Assembly: GCA_963660485.1 (NCBI GenBank)
Contig: CAVKYH010000007.1
Coordinates: forward strand, 1-64,000
Reading direction: 5' to 3'
DNA length: 64,000 nucleotides
From: UBA6398 sp963660485
GTDB taxonomy: Bacteria > Bacteroidota > Bacteroidia > Bacteroidales > Bacteroidaceae
Made by a program: the position numbers and the translations under genes. The notes under the pieces were generated by a model. It did no database searches. It was given only the letters and a program-made list of their open reading frames with translations, and had not been told where the DNA came from. Shown here piece by piece: positions 35,445 through 45,142 of the stretch (positions are counted from its first letter, which is position 1; every line of letters begins with the position of its first letter).

Positions 35445-37832
35445 ATGAAACGTACAAGCATTCTAATTCTTACGTTATTGCTTTTTCTCGCATCTTCAGC
35501 CCATGCAAATGATACGGGAAGCCGGGAGTTTCAAATAGACTCAAGTATAAATTCGTATAAACCCCAAAGTGATTTTACACTATGGTACACGTTTCCCGCG
35601 ACATCTGCCAACGTTTCAAACAAATGGATGGAATATTCCCTTCCAATAGGCAACGGACAATTGGGAGCAAGTATTATGGGCGGCGTCTTGAGAGATGAAA
35701 TACAATTCAACGAGAAAACTTTGTGGAGCGGCAGTAATAATATCGGCGAAAACTACGGGCATTATCAAAACTTCGGCAGTCTTTACGCCGATTTCCTTGA
35801 TGAAAAACCTGAAATAGCCGACTATTATCGCGCGTTGAACCTTGACAGCGCGATTTGCAGCGTTGGATTCTGCAACAAGAAGGACAACATACGCCACACA
35901 CGGCAATATTTCGTAAGTTTCCCCGACAAATGTATCATTGCGCACTATAAAGCTTCCGGCAAAGGCGGTTTGAATCTTCGTTTCTCCCTAGAATCGGGAA
36001 AAGCAGGCGTTGACGCAGCCACGAGATACCGCAACGGCGAGGGATTCTTTGCCGGAAAATTAGACGTAATAAGTTACGGCGCGCGCTTTAAGGTTTGTGT
36101 TCCAAAAGGAAAGGGAACGGTTACGACGACATCTGACGGAATCACGGTGAGAAACGCCGAAGAAATTACCGTAATCCTTACTGGCGCTACAGACTTTGAC
36201 CCTTATAAGGAAAACTACGTGTCTGCTACGAATTTGCTTGGAAACAATGTAAAAAATACCGTAGATAAAGCTGCTGCAAAGGGATATAAAAAATTGCTCA
36301 AGCGTCATCTTTCTGATTACATGCCGCTATTTTCGCGCATGAGTTTGAAACTTGACGGCGCAAAGAATGATGTTCCTACCAATGTCCTTGTTGACGAATA
36401 TGGTGAGGGCAAACACGCCAAAACTCTGCAACAATTGTATTTTGCTTACGGACGTTATCTTGCCATCAGTTCTTCTCGTGGAATTGACTTGCCTTCTAAT
36501 CTTCAAGGCATTTGGAGCAATTATTCCAATCCCCCTTGGAACAGCGATATACACTCAAACATTAATGTGCAGATGAATTATTGGCCTGTTGAGGCTACAA
36601 ATCTTAGCGAATTGCACCTGCCTTTTCTGAATTATATAACCAATATGGCTACTAACCACAGAGAATGGAAAGATGTGGCGAGAGCTGCGGGACAAACACG
36701 CGGTTGGACTATTTATACCGAGAACAATAATATGGGCGGTATGGGCGCTTTTGCGCACAACTATGTGATTGCCAACGCCTGGTACGCAACTCATTTGTGG
36801 CAGCACTATCGCTATACGCTCGACAAGGACTTTCTGAAACGTGCATTGCCCACGATGTGGAGCGCTACGGAGTTTTGGTTGGAGCGTCTCGTGAGAGCAA
36901 AAGACGGAACCTATGAATGTCCAAACGAATACTCACCAGAGCAAGGCCCAGATGAGAATGCTACGGCCCATTCCCAACAATTGGTTTACGAATTGTTTGA
37001 CAATACAAAAAAGGCGGCAAATGTTGTGGGAAAAGAGTGCGGAATAAGTAAAGACTCGCTGGCTATTCTTGACGAAATACTTGGAAAACTCGACAGAGGG
37101 CTTGCCATTGAAACTTATGACGGCAAATGGGGAACCGACAGAATTGACTCCGGAACGGAAATACTGCGGGAGTGGAAATACAGTCCCTATTCTGTTGGCG
37201 CTCACAACCATAGGCACGCATCGCATTTGATGTGTCTTTATCCTTTCAGCCAAATTGCTCAGTCGAGTCCCTATTTCCGTGCGGCTGTAAACTCGATGAA
37301 ATTGCGCGGAGACTTTTCCACGGGCTGGTCTATGGGTTGGAAAATAAACTTGTGGGCACGTGCTTTGAACGGAAATCGGGCGTTGCAAGTGCTTTCCACG
37401 GCTTTGCGCCATAGCACAAGCTATGGTGTAGATGCCAGTTGCGGCGGAGTTTACTACAATTTGTATGATTCGCACGCGCCATTTCAGATAGACGGCAATT
37501 TCGGAGCGTGCTCGGGCATTGCCGAAATGTTGATGCAAAGCCATACCGATACCATACAAATATTGCCTGCCCTACCCGATGCCTGGAATGCCGGAAGCGT
37601 AAAAGGAATGAAAGCCATAGGAAATTTTACAGTTGATTTTTCGTGGAAAAACGGCAACATCGAGTTTATAAGTATCGTTTCGTGTAAAGGTACGCCGCTT
37701 TACGTAAATGGCAGAGGTATTGGTTTGGCAAAAGTAACGGTTAACGGCAAACGTGCAACGTGTAAACAAATGTCAGCCAACACTTTGTTTGTCCCTTCCA
37801 AGCAAGGAGACAAAATCGTTATCTCGTTTTGA
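35445..37832 (+). CDS. GH95 alpha-L-fucosidase-like protein, secreted
   Basis: Protein of 795 residues with a signal peptide (MKRTSILILTLLLFLASSAH). The GH95 layout is complete: an N-terminal beta-sandwich starting LWYTFPATSA and WMEYSLPIGNGQLGASIMGG, and an (alpha/alpha)6 barrel containing GIWSNYSNPPWNSDIHSN, NVQMNYWPVEATNL, EYSPEQGPDENATAHSQQL with the catalytic Glu region, and HNHRHASHLMCLYPF. Family members remove alpha-1,2-fucose (some act on galactose) from host glycans or plant xyloglucan. The protein is exported. It is the third gene after GH25 and nhaC and has no SusC/SusD partner in view. Confidence 0.9.
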   Translation: MKRTSILILTLLLFLASSAHANDTGSREFQIDSSINSYKPQSDFTLWYTFPATSANVSNKWMEYSLPIGNGQLGASIMGGVLRDEIQFNEKTLWSGSNNIGENYGHYQNFGSLYADFLDEKPEIADYYRALNLDSAICSVGFCNKKDNIRHTRQYFVSFPDKCIIAHYKASGKGGLNLRFSLESGKAGVDAATRYRNGEGFFAGKLDVISYGARFKVCVPKGKGTVTTTSDGITVRNAEEITVILTGATDFDPYKENYVSATNLLGNNVKNTVDKAAAKGYKKLLKRHLSDYMPLFSRMSLKLDGAKNDVPTNVLVDEYGEGKHAKTLQQLYFAYGRYLAISSSRGIDLPSNLQGIWSNYSNPPWNSDIHSNINVQMNYWPVEATNLSELHLPFLNYITNMATNHREWKDVARAAGQTRGWTIYTENNNMGGMGAFAHNYVIANAWYATHLWQHYRYTLDKDFLKRALPTMWSATEFWLERLVRAKDGTYECPNEYSPEQGPDENATAHSQQLVYELFDNTKKAANVVGKECGISKDSLAILDEILGKLDRGLAIETYDGKWGTDRIDSGTEILREWKYSPYSVGAHNHRHASHLMCLYPFSQIAQSSPYFRAAVNSMKLRGDFSTGWSMGWKINLWARALNGNRALQVLSTALRHSTSYGVDASCGGVYYNLYDSHAPFQIDGNFGACSGIAEMLMQSHTDTIQILPALPDAWNAGSVKGMKAIGNFTVDFSWKNGNIEFISIVSCKGTPLYVNGRGIGLAKVTVNGKRATCKQMSANTLFVPSKQGDKIVISF

Positions 37833-37955
37833 CAGCCCGTTTAATCGCCTGTTTTAATTCAGATGTTTCTATGGCGTTTTGCTTTGCGTGTTAGCGCGAT
37901 GCATATCTCAAGCTAAAACGTTGATATAGAGCGAAAAATGTTTTATGCGAAAAGT

Positions 37956-38049
37956 CGCGAAAACGAGATGGCTTGTCGTAAAAACGAGGTCAGACCTAAT
38001 TTAAATTCCGACGCATCTAATTTAAATTAGGTCTGACCTCGTTTTGGGG
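37956..38049. repeat. 21-bp-phased modular repeat, copy 5
   Basis: The core 37987-38039 has words AGGTCAGACCT, CCGACGCATCT and AGGTCTGACCT with spacers AATTTAAATT; words 1 and 3 are complementary. On the left CGTAAAAACG leads to a further word AGATGGCTTGT (37966-37976) and another A-rich spacer CGCGAAAACG. It lies between two convergent genes. Confidence 0.9.
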
Positions 38050-38074
38050 GGTATTTTTTGCAGTTTGCCGATAT

Positions 38075-38122
38075 GGAAAAAAGCAACCGCCTTTGCCCGA
38101 TTTCAAAGCAAGACAAAGGCGG
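38075..38122 (-). terminator. Probable terminator downstream of the minus-strand nth operon
   Basis: Nine-bp arms CCGCCTTTG (38087-38095) and CAAAGGCGG (38114-38122). On the minus strand the hairpin is followed by a T-rich run (complement of 38076-38082). Confidence 0.6.
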
Positions 38123-38187
38123 CTAAATGGCAGGAAAACTTAAACGTTCCCCAAGATATTTGTGTTGGCAACAACCGTAATGGGTAT

Positions 38188-38532
38188 TTACTTTTCTTCT
38201 TGGGGATTTGTTGATTCGTTTGCCTTTTTATTTGTTTCCGTATTGTTTGACCACGTCATATATAGCATAATAAGTTGTCGGAGTCCAAACGCTTTCATTC
38301 TGTCGTTGTAGATCACATCGGCAGCAAGATGAAGAAGATCTTTAACGTCCTCTTTAGAAGAACCGATAATCGACCTCACGTTCAATTTCAGCTTTTCCAT
38401 CACAGCTTCGTCAACATATCCGTTAGAATCGATAAGATCGCGAAACAAAGCATAGCGCTTTATGGTTTGCAAATGTTCGTCGGTGATGTTTATAAAATGA
38501 GTACCGGTCGAATTCAATTGTACTTTATACAT
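38188..38532 (-). CDS. Hypothetical small cytoplasmic protein
   Basis: Protein of 114 residues, not recognised. The ATG at 38532 is chosen because it lies 20 bp after the upstream stop codon; a longer frame to 38652 would overlap the preceding gene by 100 bp. The sequence is a hydrophilic helical protein beginning MYKVQLNSTGTHFINITDEH, without signal peptide, membrane helix or known motif, and ending in a low-complexity polar tail rich in N, T, K and E. It is the last gene of an apparent operon after nth and the golvesin-domain gene. Confidence 0.6.
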   Translation of the reverse strand: MYKVQLNSTGTHFINITDEHLQTIKRYALFRDLIDSNGYVDEAVMEKLKLNVRSIIGSSKEDVKDLLHLAADVIYNDRMKAFGLRQLIMLYMTWSNNTETNKKANESTNPQEEK

Positions 38533-38552
38533 GATATTTATATTTAATGGGT

Positions 38553-41459
38553 TTATTTTTCTGATATAAGAAATTTTGCGAGCCTTAGCATCACTCTTTT
38601 CTGCGTAGCCTTGTCTTTTATGCTCTCCAAAGGGAATCCCAATGTGGCACATCTGTATTGCGTGCTCTGAAACAAAACTCCGGCAGAAGTGCCGTCGGAA
38701 TATTTGAACGCAGCCTGCGCTCCGTTAACGGGCCGCAGGCAATCCATAGCCTGCACCGCATACGTTTCTTTTCCCAACTCCTGCTCCACAGAAAAGTTTT
38801 CTTCTGCTCCGTTTATGCTGGTATTGCTTCGAAGTTCACCCGAAAATGCGCAATGTAGCTGTTGGCTCAAAAAAGTGCGCTCCGCAGTGGATTTCATGTC
38901 GCTTCCCAAGTATGCGCCGCTTGACAACAACGCTCCGCCATTTGCCAAATATGCGCTGATTTTGGAACGCAACGCGGAATTGAACGTCTTGAAATTCTTG
39001 AAATCGTAACGTGAGGATTTCTGCAAGCCAAACAGTAAATCTACCATCGGATATTTTGACAGATTTATGCTGCCGTTTTCCACTGATTTGCGGCTGCATG
39101 AAACGAAAGAGTATCGCGAAGAAAACGCCGAGCCATGTTCGCAAACATAATCGAAAGTATTTCCTGCTATCATCGTATTTGCGAGTTCGTATCCGCTTTT
39201 TCCCAATCCCGTTTCCGAGTCATCGCCGCCACGGTTAAGGTCGAAATATTTTTGTTCTCCCGAGTATTCCGGCGTCTGAACGTAAGGCACTCCAATATCT
39301 TTGTATATATCGAAACCAACACTGTCATTGTTTTCCACTACAGCAGGTCCCGAAAGCCTGTCAAAGCAATTCACAATCAACAACGGGCGGGACGATGTGT
39401 TCGCCCTACAAGCTGCGAGAGTTTCCGACGGGAAACTTTCTCCGCCTTTATTCACGGCGGTTACACGGAAACTGTATACAATTCCCGGAGTAAGCTTCTT
39501 GTTAAAACTGTTTTTCTTTACAAATTCTCCGTTGTCAAAGCCCCCGTTTCCCATACGCGTATATACGATAAATCCGGTGGGAGTTGCCGAGGATTCCATG
39601 CTGTCTTTTACCGCGCTCCATTTGAGAGTAACATCATTAGTGCCGGTAAATTCTATACGGAAATTGTCGGGAGCCAAAGGAGATACGGTATATTTCTTGC
39701 CGTGTTCGAAACTGATGAAACGCAATATGGCTTTGTATGCGCTGCGGGCCAGATTGAACTTAAACCAAGGGTCATGGGCATAAACCATATCGTGGAAGTT
39801 TTGATGCGAAAGCATTTCGAGTATAGCCGACGGTATTGCGGGACGATTGCTCTCGCTATAATTTTTGTCGTGAACCTCGCGCCGTGCCCATTGGGTGCGG
39901 TATATTTTCGACAAGTCCATAGCTATTCCGTCGGTAATCATACTTGCGAAATCATAAGATGCCTTGCGGCTAATCCCTGATTGGTATGTGGTTTCTCCTG
40001 CCAGCCCGTTAGTCGTTGCGATACCCATTGTGCCCACGATTCCATTGCTTTTGTATCCCGCATCACTGTGAACTGCGAGAGATAATTCAAAAGGAACTTT
40101 TCTTCCGTCGGCATTAGGTAAGAATACGGAGCCACCTGCGAGATAGTTCACCGCATATGAGCGTGCGTTGATATCGTCCTTGTAATCATCAGTGCCGCTG
40201 TAGGAACTATAAACACTGTTGGGCATTCCATTCCATTGGGCGGAATATCTTGCACCTTCGAGATATCTTGGCAGACGACTTAGCTGTGGCTCTCCTGTTT
40301 CCATATTTTCGCCACGGGATATGTTTCCCATTCCTCCGCCAAAGCGTACTGCATCGGCGGTAACCGTTCCGTTTTTAGTGGAATAGTTTGACAAAACAAC
40401 GCAATTCCTGTCGGTTTCTCCTTTTTCAAAGTAAAACGTTCCGAGATACACCCACGTTCCGCTTCCCATGCGTTGATTTACCTTGAATTCGGTTACAATT
40501 CCGGCGTGGTGCACCGAATAGCAGGCGTCGTCAATTGCTTCGGCGTCGGAGGCGTAGCTTATGTAAACGGGATAGTATCCTGCGGTTTTTATATTGGGAG
40601 TCCATTTGATTTGCGAGGCTTTTGATTTGTTTGAAACGCTTTTGGCTATACGCGAAGTGCCCATCTCGAATGGATTTTCATTGTCGTAAATCACACTCTT
40701 TGTGCAGTTCCAACCTGGTGTTTGCGACTGTTGCCATGGATTTTTCGATTGTTTTTCCATGTAGGTGCCGTTTGCTGTGGGCGAGTCGTTGTCTACGATT
40801 ATTTCATTGCGCTGCCAACTTCTTTCTCGCGGAGAATATACTATTGCGCCCGCATTTTCGAGCATAGGAATGAGAAACGGCACGACGAATGTCTGGGTAA
40901 GCAAATCTTCGGTGGTGGAAAAAAGATAGGGCCTTTGCCATCGCCACGTGTTTTCCGAATTTTTGTAGTATCGTCCATGACTTGAGCAAATTGCCAAGTG
41001 ATGGTTTTGAAGTCCGGTGCTGAATGTGTAAGGCTTTGATGCGTTGAAAACCCACGGCTCTCCGTTGTAGGCTTTGCCGTTGAACATTCTGGTATTGTCG
41101 TGTTTGGCGCGGTATGGATTGGGTATGAGGTTTTCGATATTGCGTCCTTCCGAGCTAAGCATGAGTCTGTAAGTACGGTAGTTTTCGGGCAAGGCGTTCG
41201 AAATGGAAGCGTAGATAGATTTCACTATGTTGTCGGTGAATGGCTGTGCTCCGAACACGTCGTTTGTGTTTATGCTTATGGTCTTGTATTCTTCGTCAAT
41301 GTTGTATTCAGTAAGTTTGCAAACGCCCGTAGGTTGGAAATTAGGCGCATTGTAATGCTTGAAATAGTCGCTCAATATGGTTTCCAGCGTATCGGTTTGC
41401 GCAAAACAGATTGTTGGCATCGCACAAATCAACAATAATATGTAGATATATCGCCGCAT
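38553..41459 (-). CDS. Secreted golvesin-domain / amidase-like / FnIII protein (xanthan lyase-like)
   Basis: Protein of 968 residues with a signal peptide (MRRYIYILLLICAMPTICFA). Residues about 250-380 resemble the golvesin C-terminal-like beta-sandwich (AGYYPVYISYASD, VHHAGIVTEF, TWVYLGTFYFEKGE). Around and after it lies an N-acetylmuramoyl-L-alanine amidase-like fold: ICSSHGRYY near 155, ELSLAVHSDAG near 458-467, and SAILEMLSHQNFHDM near 545, which could supply the zinc histidines and catalytic Glu. A fibronectin III domain (about 620-715) and a C-terminal flavodoxin- or DJ-1-like domain (LLIVNCFDRLSG onward) complete it. Bacteroides relatives are often labelled xanthan lyase, but the visible motifs suggest a cell-wall or glycan amidase. 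It follows nth by 9 bp. Confidence 0.7.
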   Translation of the reverse strand: MRRYIYILLLICAMPTICFAQTDTLETILSDYFKHYNAPNFQPTGVCKLTEYNIDEEYKTISINTNDVFGAQPFTDNIVKSIYASISNALPENYRTYRLMLSSEGRNIENLIPNPYRAKHDNTRMFNGKAYNGEPWVFNASKPYTFSTGLQNHHLAICSSHGRYYKNSENTWRWQRPYLFSTTEDLLTQTFVVPFLIPMLENAGAIVYSPRERSWQRNEIIVDNDSPTANGTYMEKQSKNPWQQSQTPGWNCTKSVIYDNENPFEMGTSRIAKSVSNKSKASQIKWTPNIKTAGYYPVYISYASDAEAIDDACYSVHHAGIVTEFKVNQRMGSGTWVYLGTFYFEKGETDRNCVVLSNYSTKNGTVTADAVRFGGGMGNISRGENMETGEPQLSRLPRYLEGARYSAQWNGMPNSVYSSYSGTDDYKDDINARSYAVNYLAGGSVFLPNADGRKVPFELSLAVHSDAGYKSNGIVGTMGIATTNGLAGETTYQSGISRKASYDFASMITDGIAMDLSKIYRTQWARREVHDKNYSESNRPAIPSAILEMLSHQNFHDMVYAHDPWFKFNLARSAYKAILRFISFEHGKKYTVSPLAPDNFRIEFTGTNDVTLKWSAVKDSMESSATPTGFIVYTRMGNGGFDNGEFVKKNSFNKKLTPGIVYSFRVTAVNKGGESFPSETLAACRANTSSRPLLIVNCFDRLSGPAVVENNDSVGFDIYKDIGVPYVQTPEYSGEQKYFDLNRGGDDSETGLGKSGYELANTMIAGNTFDYVCEHGSAFSSRYSFVSCSRKSVENGSINLSKYPMVDLLFGLQKSSRYDFKNFKTFNSALRSKISAYLANGGALLSSGAYLGSDMKSTAERTFLSQQLHCAFSGELRSNTSINGAEENFSVEQELGKETYAVQAMDCLRPVNGAQAAFKYSDGTSAGVLFQSTQYRCATLGFPLESIKDKATQKRVMLRLAKFLISEK

Positions 41460-41468
41460 GGTTCCGAT

Positions 41469-42125
41469 TTACTTTGAATTGGTTGAATTGTATTTGCAGG
41501 CGGCGGCTATACCGCAACGTTCACATTCGGGTTTGCGGGCTTTGCATACGTATCTGCCGTGGAGCAATATCCAGAAATGGGACGAGGCTACCAGATGATT
41601 TGGAATATTCTGGAGCAATTCTTCTTCAACCTTTTGCGGAGTGTTGCAAGATGGGGGAACAAGTCCTACGCGACGGCTCACGCGATAAACATGTGTGTCT
41701 ACGGCGAGTCTTGCTTGGCCGAATGCCACGGCGAGAACTACATTGGCTGTTTTGCGTCCCACTCCGGGAAGACTTGTGAGCTCTTCAAAGGTTTGGGGAA
41801 TTACTCCGTGGAATTGTTTGCATACTTTCTCGGCCATTTCCACCAGATGTTTTGCCTTTGAATTGGGATACGACACGCTTGATATGAAGGGAAATATTTC
41901 CTGGGCATCAGCTTCGGCCAACTTTTCTACCGTGGGAAAAGCGGCAAACAGGGCGGGCGTAACAGCGTTTATCCGTTTGTCGGTGCATTGCGCCGAAAGC
42001 ATCACCGCAACTATCAGTTCGTAGGGCGAAGCATAGTTCAACTCCGTTTCAACGGGCGGAATGTTTTTCTCGAAATAGTCAAGAACAAAATTATATCTGT
42101 CTTGTTTTCTCATGTGTATGTGCAA
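41469..42125 (-). CDS. nth: Endonuclease III
   Basis: Base-excision repair DNA glycosylase and AP lyase acting on oxidised pyrimidines, 218 residues. The helix-hairpin-helix is LPGVGRKTANVV with catalytic K125, the catalytic Asp is D143 in AVDTHVYRVS, and a 4Fe-4S cluster is formed by C194, C201, C204 and C210 (spacing C-x6-C-x2-C-x5-C). The length is typical. The gene heads an apparent operon with the golvesin-domain gene, although the two have no obvious functional link. A TAACTTTG -7-like element lies about 31 bp upstream. Confidence 0.96.
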   Translation of the reverse strand: MHIHMRKQDRYNFVLDYFEKNIPPVETELNYASPYELIVAVMLSAQCTDKRINAVTPALFAAFPTVEKLAEADAQEIFPFISSVSYPNSKAKHLVEMAEKVCKQFHGVIPQTFEELTSLPGVGRKTANVVLAVAFGQARLAVDTHVYRVSRRVGLVPPSCNTPQKVEEELLQNIPNHLVASSHFWILLHGRYVCKARKPECERCGIAAACKYNSTNSK

Positions 42126-42155
42126 CGGATAAAAGTATAGCTTTCTGCATTATTG

Positions 42156-42163
42156 CAAAGTTA
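42156..42163 (-). promoter_or_regulatory. Candidate -7 element for nth
   Basis: The minus strand reads TAACTTTG, matching TAnnTTTG, about 31 bp before the nth start codon. No clear -33 element is seen. Confidence 0.45.
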
Positions 42164-42261
42164 ATAAAAGCGCACAACAACACAAAACCATATCATAAAC
42201 AAAGCCTATGACGAGAAAGCCATAAGCCGTTTTCAACCCGCAAAAAGTGGGCGTTTTTCCG

Positions 42262-42345
42262 ACATCGGATATCGTAAAAACTCCAAGGCATCTAGTTTAA
42301 ACGATGTCAGACATAATTTAAATTAGATGCCTTGGAGTTTTTAAC
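42262..42345. repeat. 21-bp-phased modular repeat, copy 6
   Basis: The core 42283-42335 has words CCAAGGCATCT, ATGTCAGACAT and AGATGCCTTGG with spacers AGTTTAAACG and AATTTAAATT; words 1 and 3 are complementary. The left spacer CGTAAAAACT is preceded in phase by an outer word ACATCGGATAT. It lies between the nth start and the end of the GH57 gene, in a 340-bp gap with no other gene. Confidence 0.9.
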
Positions 42346-42381
42346 ATTTCTAATGAAAGTTTTCTGTATGGATATAATACG

Positions 42382-42423
42382 AAAAATCCTTGCCTGCGGT
42401 TTCACCCACAAGCAAGGATTTTA
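42382..42423 (-). terminator. Terminator of the GH57-GT4-debranching operon
   Basis: Eleven-bp arms AAAATCCTTGC (42383-42393) and GCAAGGATTTT (42412-42422), followed on the minus strand by further T residues, 46 bp past the GH57 stop codon. Confidence 0.8.
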
Positions 42424-42468
42424 TTGGTGCGCAGGCAAGTTTTTGTGCCTTTAATTCTTGTTATTCCC

Positions 42469-43845
42469 CTACTCTTTCTTGGTTTTAGTTTTTCGCGCAG
42501 CAGGTTTCTTGGGCGCAGCCTTTGCTGTTCCCGGTTTTTCTCGCGTAAGTTTGTCGATTACGGCATGGAGTTTCACAATTTCCTTGTCTTTCATCTCCAA
42601 TTCCTCTTCTTGATTTCTTATAGAGGTGAGCAAGGGCGACAATTCCTCGTTGTCCACGTCGGGATACAGGTCGTTTACGCGCGTTATGAAGTCGCCGAGG
42701 ATATTCATATAGTTTGTGAACGCATCATAAGGCGTTTCGTAGATTCCACGATAGCCGCCTTCGGCACTGGGCTTGGTGTTCATAAACCTGAAATTGTTTG
42801 TAGCCTGCAAGTAGTTCCAGTCCTGTTTAATCTGTCGGTTGTCGCAAATCCTCACACGGTCGGCAATGCTGTAAAGTTTGTCAAACGCTTCGCGCTGCAT
42901 GATGTTGCCGAGCCAAGGACTCGTGTCGCGTTCCTCGTCAACCCACGAAATGGGATAAGGTACGTTCAAATTGCCGGCACTCTTGGTTTTGGCGCAAATT
43001 TCCGAAGGTGTGGAAAATGTAATGCCGCGTTTTTGCGCTTCTTCGGGCAATGCCTTGAAAAATTCGAGAATGTTTGACGACAATGGCTGGAATATTCCCA
43101 ATGCGCAAAGCTCCATAAAGATGTTGATTACCTGTTCGTCTTCGGGCATATTGGCTATCCAGTCCATATACTTGTCTGCAAAAAGCGGATATTCGCTCCA
43201 CGAAGAATCGTTGAACCTTAGACTTATGTCTTCGGACAAATGGTGGTCGCGCAAAAGAAGTTTCAACTTAGGCGCAGTGGCACAGTTGTAAACGAAATGC
43301 GGACTCTTCCAGCCCAGAATATGCTTCGCTCCTTCGGTAAGCATTCCCTTGAATCCCATTTGCGCCACAAATTCCCCTATTTCATCGGAATAGATAAGAC
43401 AAGAGTTGCGGAAAATTTTTGGAGTAACCCCGAAAATGGAATTTATCTTATGACACAACTGCTGAATGTCGTTTTTGAACGCCTCCAAATTGGTCAAAGA
43501 CGACAAACCGTGCGAATAAGGCTCGGCAAGAATCTCGCAGCACCCCGTATCATAGAGTTTTTTTATCAAATCGATAACTTCGGGAGCATGACTCTCCAAC
43601 ATTTCTATGGCACAGCCCGACAACGACAACGCACATTTGAAACGTTTCTTGTTGCTTTCCACCATGCTGATAAGCGTACGCAAGGCAGGAACATAAGATT
43701 TCTCGGCCGTTTCGGTAATGCTGCGGGCGTTTTCGTAGTCATCGTAATAATAATGGTCGGTACCGATATCAAAGAAACGGTAACGCTTCAAGTGTATGTT
43801 TTGATGAATCTCAAAGTACAAGCAAATGGTTTTCATGTCAGTCAA
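42469..43845 (-). CDS. GH57 family alpha-amylase-like enzyme
   Basis: Cytoplasmic protein of 458 residues. The N-terminus KTICLYFEIHQNIHLKRYRFFDIG and the segments KCALSLSGCAIEMLE, CCEILAEPYSHGLSSL and FRNSCLIYSDEIGEFVAQMGFKG mark it as a GH57 (alpha/beta)7-barrel glycosidase, which acts on alpha-1,4-glucans or maltodextrins. The last 25 residues are a lysine/alanine/proline-rich tail (AKAAPKKPAARKTKTKKE) that may bind polyanions or be disordered. Its start overlaps the stop of the GT4 gene by four bases (ATGA), so translation is coupled. With the GT4 enzyme and debranching enzyme it forms a glycogen-handling operon. Confidence 0.88.
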   Translation of the reverse strand: MTDMKTICLYFEIHQNIHLKRYRFFDIGTDHYYYDDYENARSITETAEKSYVPALRTLISMVESNKKRFKCALSLSGCAIEMLESHAPEVIDLIKKLYDTGCCEILAEPYSHGLSSLTNLEAFKNDIQQLCHKINSIFGVTPKIFRNSCLIYSDEIGEFVAQMGFKGMLTEGAKHILGWKSPHFVYNCATAPKLKLLLRDHHLSEDISLRFNDSSWSEYPLFADKYMDWIANMPEDEQVINIFMELCALGIFQPLSSNILEFFKALPEEAQKRGITFSTPSEICAKTKSAGNLNVPYPISWVDEERDTSPWLGNIMQREAFDKLYSIADRVRICDNRQIKQDWNYLQATNNFRFMNTKPSAEGGYRGIYETPYDAFTNYMNILGDFITRVNDLYPDVDNEELSPLLTSIRNQEEELEMKDKEIVKLHAVIDKLTREKPGTAKAAPKKPAARKTKTKKE

Positions 43846-45128
43846 TTATGATAGTATCTATGAAAAGTGAGTTCGTAAAGCGAGCGGATTTTATCTCCGA
43901 CTTTGCCCCAAGTGATTTGATCCACCTCTTTCTTACCTTCGTCTTTCAAGTAATTGTAAAGGGCATCATTGGTACAGATGGAATACATCGCGTCAGCCAT
44001 TGCGTTGATATCCCAATAGTCGAGTTTAATACAATTATGGAGAATTTCGGAACAACCCGACTGTTTGCTTATTATAGACGGCACACCGCATTGCATAGCT
44101 TCGAGCGGAGAAATACCGAAAGGCTCGGAAACCGAAGGCATAACGTATACATCGCTCTTGCAATAGGCTTCGTATACTTGGTTTCCCTTCATAAAACCAG
44201 GAAAATGAAAACGGTCGGAAATTCCTCGGCGTGCAGCCAATTCTACCATTGCGTGCAGCATATCTCCGCTTCCTGCCATGCAGAATCTAATATGTCGTGT
44301 GCGTTGTAGCACAAGCGCAGCTGCCTCCACGAAATACTCCGGTCCTTTTTGCATCGTAATTCTTCCGAGAAAAGTAACAATACGTTCGTTTCGTTCCTTT
44401 AATGGAATACGTTTTGAAACGATTTCTTCTTTTTCTGGTTCAAGCGGGTATACCGCATTGTGTACGGCAAAACATTTGTCCGGATTCTGATGATAATGAT
44501 TTATCACCGTTTGCCGCGTTAGTTCACTCACACACATGATGCAATCGGCATGATCCATTCCATCTTTCTCAATGCCATACACGGTAGGGTTGACATGCCC
44601 ACGACTTCTGTCGAAATCTGTAGCATGTACGTGTATGACAAGAGGTTTTCCCGAAACCTGTTTTGCATGAATGCCGGCAGGATAAGTGAGCCAATCGTGA
44701 GCGTGAATGATATCGTATTGCTGCTGCCGGGCAATTACTCCCGCAACAATAGAATAATTGTTTATCTCTTCGTTAAGGTTGTCGGGATATCTTCCGGAGA
44801 AATTTATACACCCTAAATCGTCTGTGTAGTAGTAATTGAAGTCTGCGTAGATATTGTCTCGCAAACTGTAATATAATTCCGGAGACATACGATGACCAAT
44901 ACACCGCTCTACATAATCTCGATTAACATCACGCCATACTACAGGCACGTTGTTCATTGGTATAATATTAAGGAATGAGTGGTCCTCGTCTCCATGTGGA
45001 TTCGGAAGGCACAAGGTTATTTCCATATCTCCCTGCTCAGCCAGCCCTTTGGTTATACCATAGCTTGCCGTGCCCAAACCGCCTAAAATATGAGGAGGAA
45101 ACTCCCAACCGAACATTAAAACTTTCAT
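43842..45128 (-). CDS. GT4 glycosyltransferase (glycogen/alpha-glucan synthase type)
   Basis: Protein of 428 residues of the GT-B fold. The N-terminus MKVLMFGWEFPPHILGGLGT holds the glycine-rich donor loop; HAHDWLTYPAGI is the acceptor-side motif, VTFLGRITMQKGPEYF begins the donor domain, and EPFGISPLEAMQCGVPSI carries the E-x7-E motif. This type is commonly found between a debranching enzyme and a GH57 amylase in Bacteroidales and is thought to make or elongate alpha-glucan. It is different from the GT3 synthase at 27385-29013, so the window encodes two glucan synthases of unlike families. The gene follows the debranching gene after 14 bp and overlaps GH57 by four bases. Confidence 0.88.
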   Translation of the reverse strand: MKVLMFGWEFPPHILGGLGTASYGITKGLAEQGDMEITLCLPNPHGDEDHSFLNIIPMNNVPVVWRDVNRDYVERCIGHRMSPELYYSLRDNIYADFNYYYTDDLGCINFSGRYPDNLNEEINNYSIVAGVIARQQQYDIIHAHDWLTYPAGIHAKQVSGKPLVIHVHATDFDRSRGHVNPTVYGIEKDGMDHADCIMCVSELTRQTVINHYHQNPDKCFAVHNAVYPLEPEKEEIVSKRIPLKERNERIVTFLGRITMQKGPEYFVEAAALVLQRTRHIRFCMAGSGDMLHAMVELAARRGISDRFHFPGFMKGNQVYEAYCKSDVYVMPSVSEPFGISPLEAMQCGVPSIISKQSGCSEILHNCIKLDYWDINAMADAMYSICTNDALYNYLKDEGKKEVDQITWGKVGDKIRSLYELTFHRYYHN

Positions 45129-45142
45129 GTTGTATCCCCTTT

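Noticed and set aside
39135..39980. Plus-strand open frame of 281 codons
   Set aside because: It lies wholly antisense to the golvesin-domain gene and has no family features; the same applies to other long shadows such as 60955-61776 and 62635-63477.
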